A stretch of 15,988 bases of DNA, from assembly GCA_018057635.1 (NCBI GenBank), contig JAGPDJ010000017.1:1-15988 (forward strand), written 5' to 3'. The DNA is from Ferruginibacter sp. GTDB lineage: Bacteria > Bacteroidota > Bacteroidia > Chitinophagales > Chitinophagaceae. How positions within the stretch are numbered: the stretch's first letter is position 1; every line of letters starts with the position of its first letter. A program made the translations under genes and the position numbers. Below are positions 15,004 through 15,988 of the stretch, one piece after another. The notes beneath the pieces were generated by a model. It ran no database searches and was not told the DNA's origin. It was given only the letters and a program-made list of their open reading frames with translations.

Positions 15004-15988
15004 TTACAACGTCCTTTTAACTTCAGTTTCTTCAAATGCTTCTACAATATCGCCGGGTTTGATGTCATTGTAATTTTTTATCACCAATCCGCATTCCATA
15101 TTTGCAGAAACGTCTTTTGCATCATCGCGGTAACGTTTCAGGCTCGACAGTTCACCTGTGAAAATAACGATACCATCCCTTACCAGCCTGATGCGGTTAT
15201 TGCGGGCGATCTTTCCGTCCAGTACATAACAACCTCCCACAGTGGCTTTGTCAAATTTGTATGTTTCCCTGATCTCTACGTTTGCCAGTATCTTATCTTC
15301 TACGCCCGGCTCAAGCATACCTTCCATGGCGCTCTTGATCTCTTCAATGGCATTGTAGATAATAGAGTATAGTTTAATTTCAATTGATTCAGATTCTGCC
15401 AGCCTGTTTGCCTGCATAGATGGCCGTACATTGAAACCAATGATGATAGCATCTGATGCATTCGCCAGCGTTACATCACTTTCTGTGATGGCACCCACGG
15501 CCTTGTGTATCACTTTGATCACGATCTCTTCGGTGCTCAGTTTCTGCAATGAATCGCTCAAAGCTTCTACAGAACCATCCACGTCACCCTTGATAATCAC
15601 ATTCAGTTCTTTAAAGTTTCCAAGTGCCAAACGACGGCCGATCTCATCCAGTGTAATATGCTTCTTGGCACGTATTCCCTGTTCACGTAAAATTTGTCCG
15701 CGTTTATTGGCCATTGCCCTTGCGTCTGATTCATTTTCAAAAACCTTGAAGGTTTCACCGGCCTGCGGTGCACCGCTAAGGCCCAGTATCAATACAGGTG
15801 TAGAAGGAGGAGCAACGTCTACACGCTGCTGGCGCTCATTGTACATTGCTTTTACCTTTCCGAAATACTGACCGGAAACGATCATATCTCCCTGCTTCAA
15901 TGTTCCGTTCTGAACCAGGATGGTGGCAACATAACCCCGGCCTTTATCAAGCGATGCTTCAATAACGGTACCGCTTGCATGCTTATCC
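15004..15988 (-). CDS. infB: Translation initiation factor IF-2, C-terminal part
   Basis: The frame is open from the window edge to TAA at 15004-15006; 327 residues are visible. The start and the GTPase domain lie outside the window, so the TTG at 15900 is internal. The visible part begins just after the G domain with [20 protein letters not shown] and [13 protein letters not shown] (beta-barrel domain II). Then come the alpha/beta domain III ([27 protein letters not shown]) and the initiator-tRNA-binding C-terminal barrel ending in [22 protein letters not shown]-2 places fMet-tRNA on the 30S subunit and promotes subunit joining. Nothing is unusual in the part seen. Confidence 0.98.
   Translation of the reverse strand, partial: DKHASGTVIEASLDKGRGYVATILVQNGTLKQGDMIVSGQYFGKVKAMYNERQQRVDVAPPSTPVLILGLSGAPQAGETFKVFENESDARAMANKRGQILREQGIRAKKHITLDEIGRRLALGNFKELNVIIKGDVDGSVEALSDSLQKLSTEEIVIKVIHKAVGAITESDVTLANASDAIIIGFNVRPSMQANRLAESESIEIKLYSIIYNAIEEIKSAMEGMLEPGVEDKILANVEIRETYKFDKATVGGCYVLDGKIARNNRIRLVRDGIVIFTGELSSLKRYRDDAKDVSANMECGLVIKNYNDIKPGDIVEAFEETEVKRTL

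Noticed and set aside
15431..15871. 146-codon plus-strand frame opposite infB
   Set aside because: Antisense to conserved IF-2 domain III sequence; no domain or start signal.
15898..15900. TTG at 15900 as start of a 298-residue protein
   Set aside because: The frame continues upstream with conserved IF-2 sequence to the window edge, so it is internal to infB.

Overview
The window looks like chromosomal DNA of a member of the Bacteroidota, probably of the Chitinophagaceae type. The evidence is the moderate GC content, HYR/Ig-like adhesin modules, weak Shine-Dalgarno signals, candidate TAnnTTTG-type -7 promoter boxes, and Bacteroidota-style housekeeping proteins (SurA-like chaperone, HflX, IF-2). 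No species can be named from the sequence alone.

Layout. 1-1641 (minus) is the N-terminal part of a large secreted adhesin: a long N-extended signal peptide, an HYR domain split by a C-type-lectin domain, then tandem Ig-like modules running off the left edge. 1642-2073 is empty intergenic DNA. 2074-2689 (plus) is the decayed 3' end of a type I restriction gene (hsdR) with two frame changes. 2845-6052 (minus) is a two-gene unit: a secreted beta-rich protein of unknown function, then a membrane-anchored or exported protein whose helical C-terminal half resembles the N-terminal module of vitellogenin-type lipid transfer proteins. A good Bacteroidota-type promoter lies upstream. 6221-8106 is a divergent pair: a PAS-PAS-LuxR-HTH regulator (minus) and an alpha/beta hydrolase (plus). 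8107-8789 holds hairpins and a tRNA-Asn(GTT) with a strong terminator. 8790-11405 (minus) is a large GH63-type glucosidase, 11564-11893 a small Rieske ferredoxin, 12003-13196 hflX, 13462-14829 a SurA-type periplasmic peptidyl-prolyl isomerase, and 15004-15988 the 3' part of infB.

The right half (tRNA, glucosidase, Rieske, hflX, surA-like, infB) is conserved housekeeping sequence. Its intergenic gaps carry REP-like and iterated inverted repeats. The left half (adhesin, hsdR relic, vitellogenin-like pair, PAS-LuxR/hydrolase pair) is accessory.

The best candidates for something undescribed are the secreted two-gene unit at 2845-6052 and the lectin-in-HYR nested architecture of the adhesin. No CRISPR array, intact insertion sequence, integrase or phage gene was seen.
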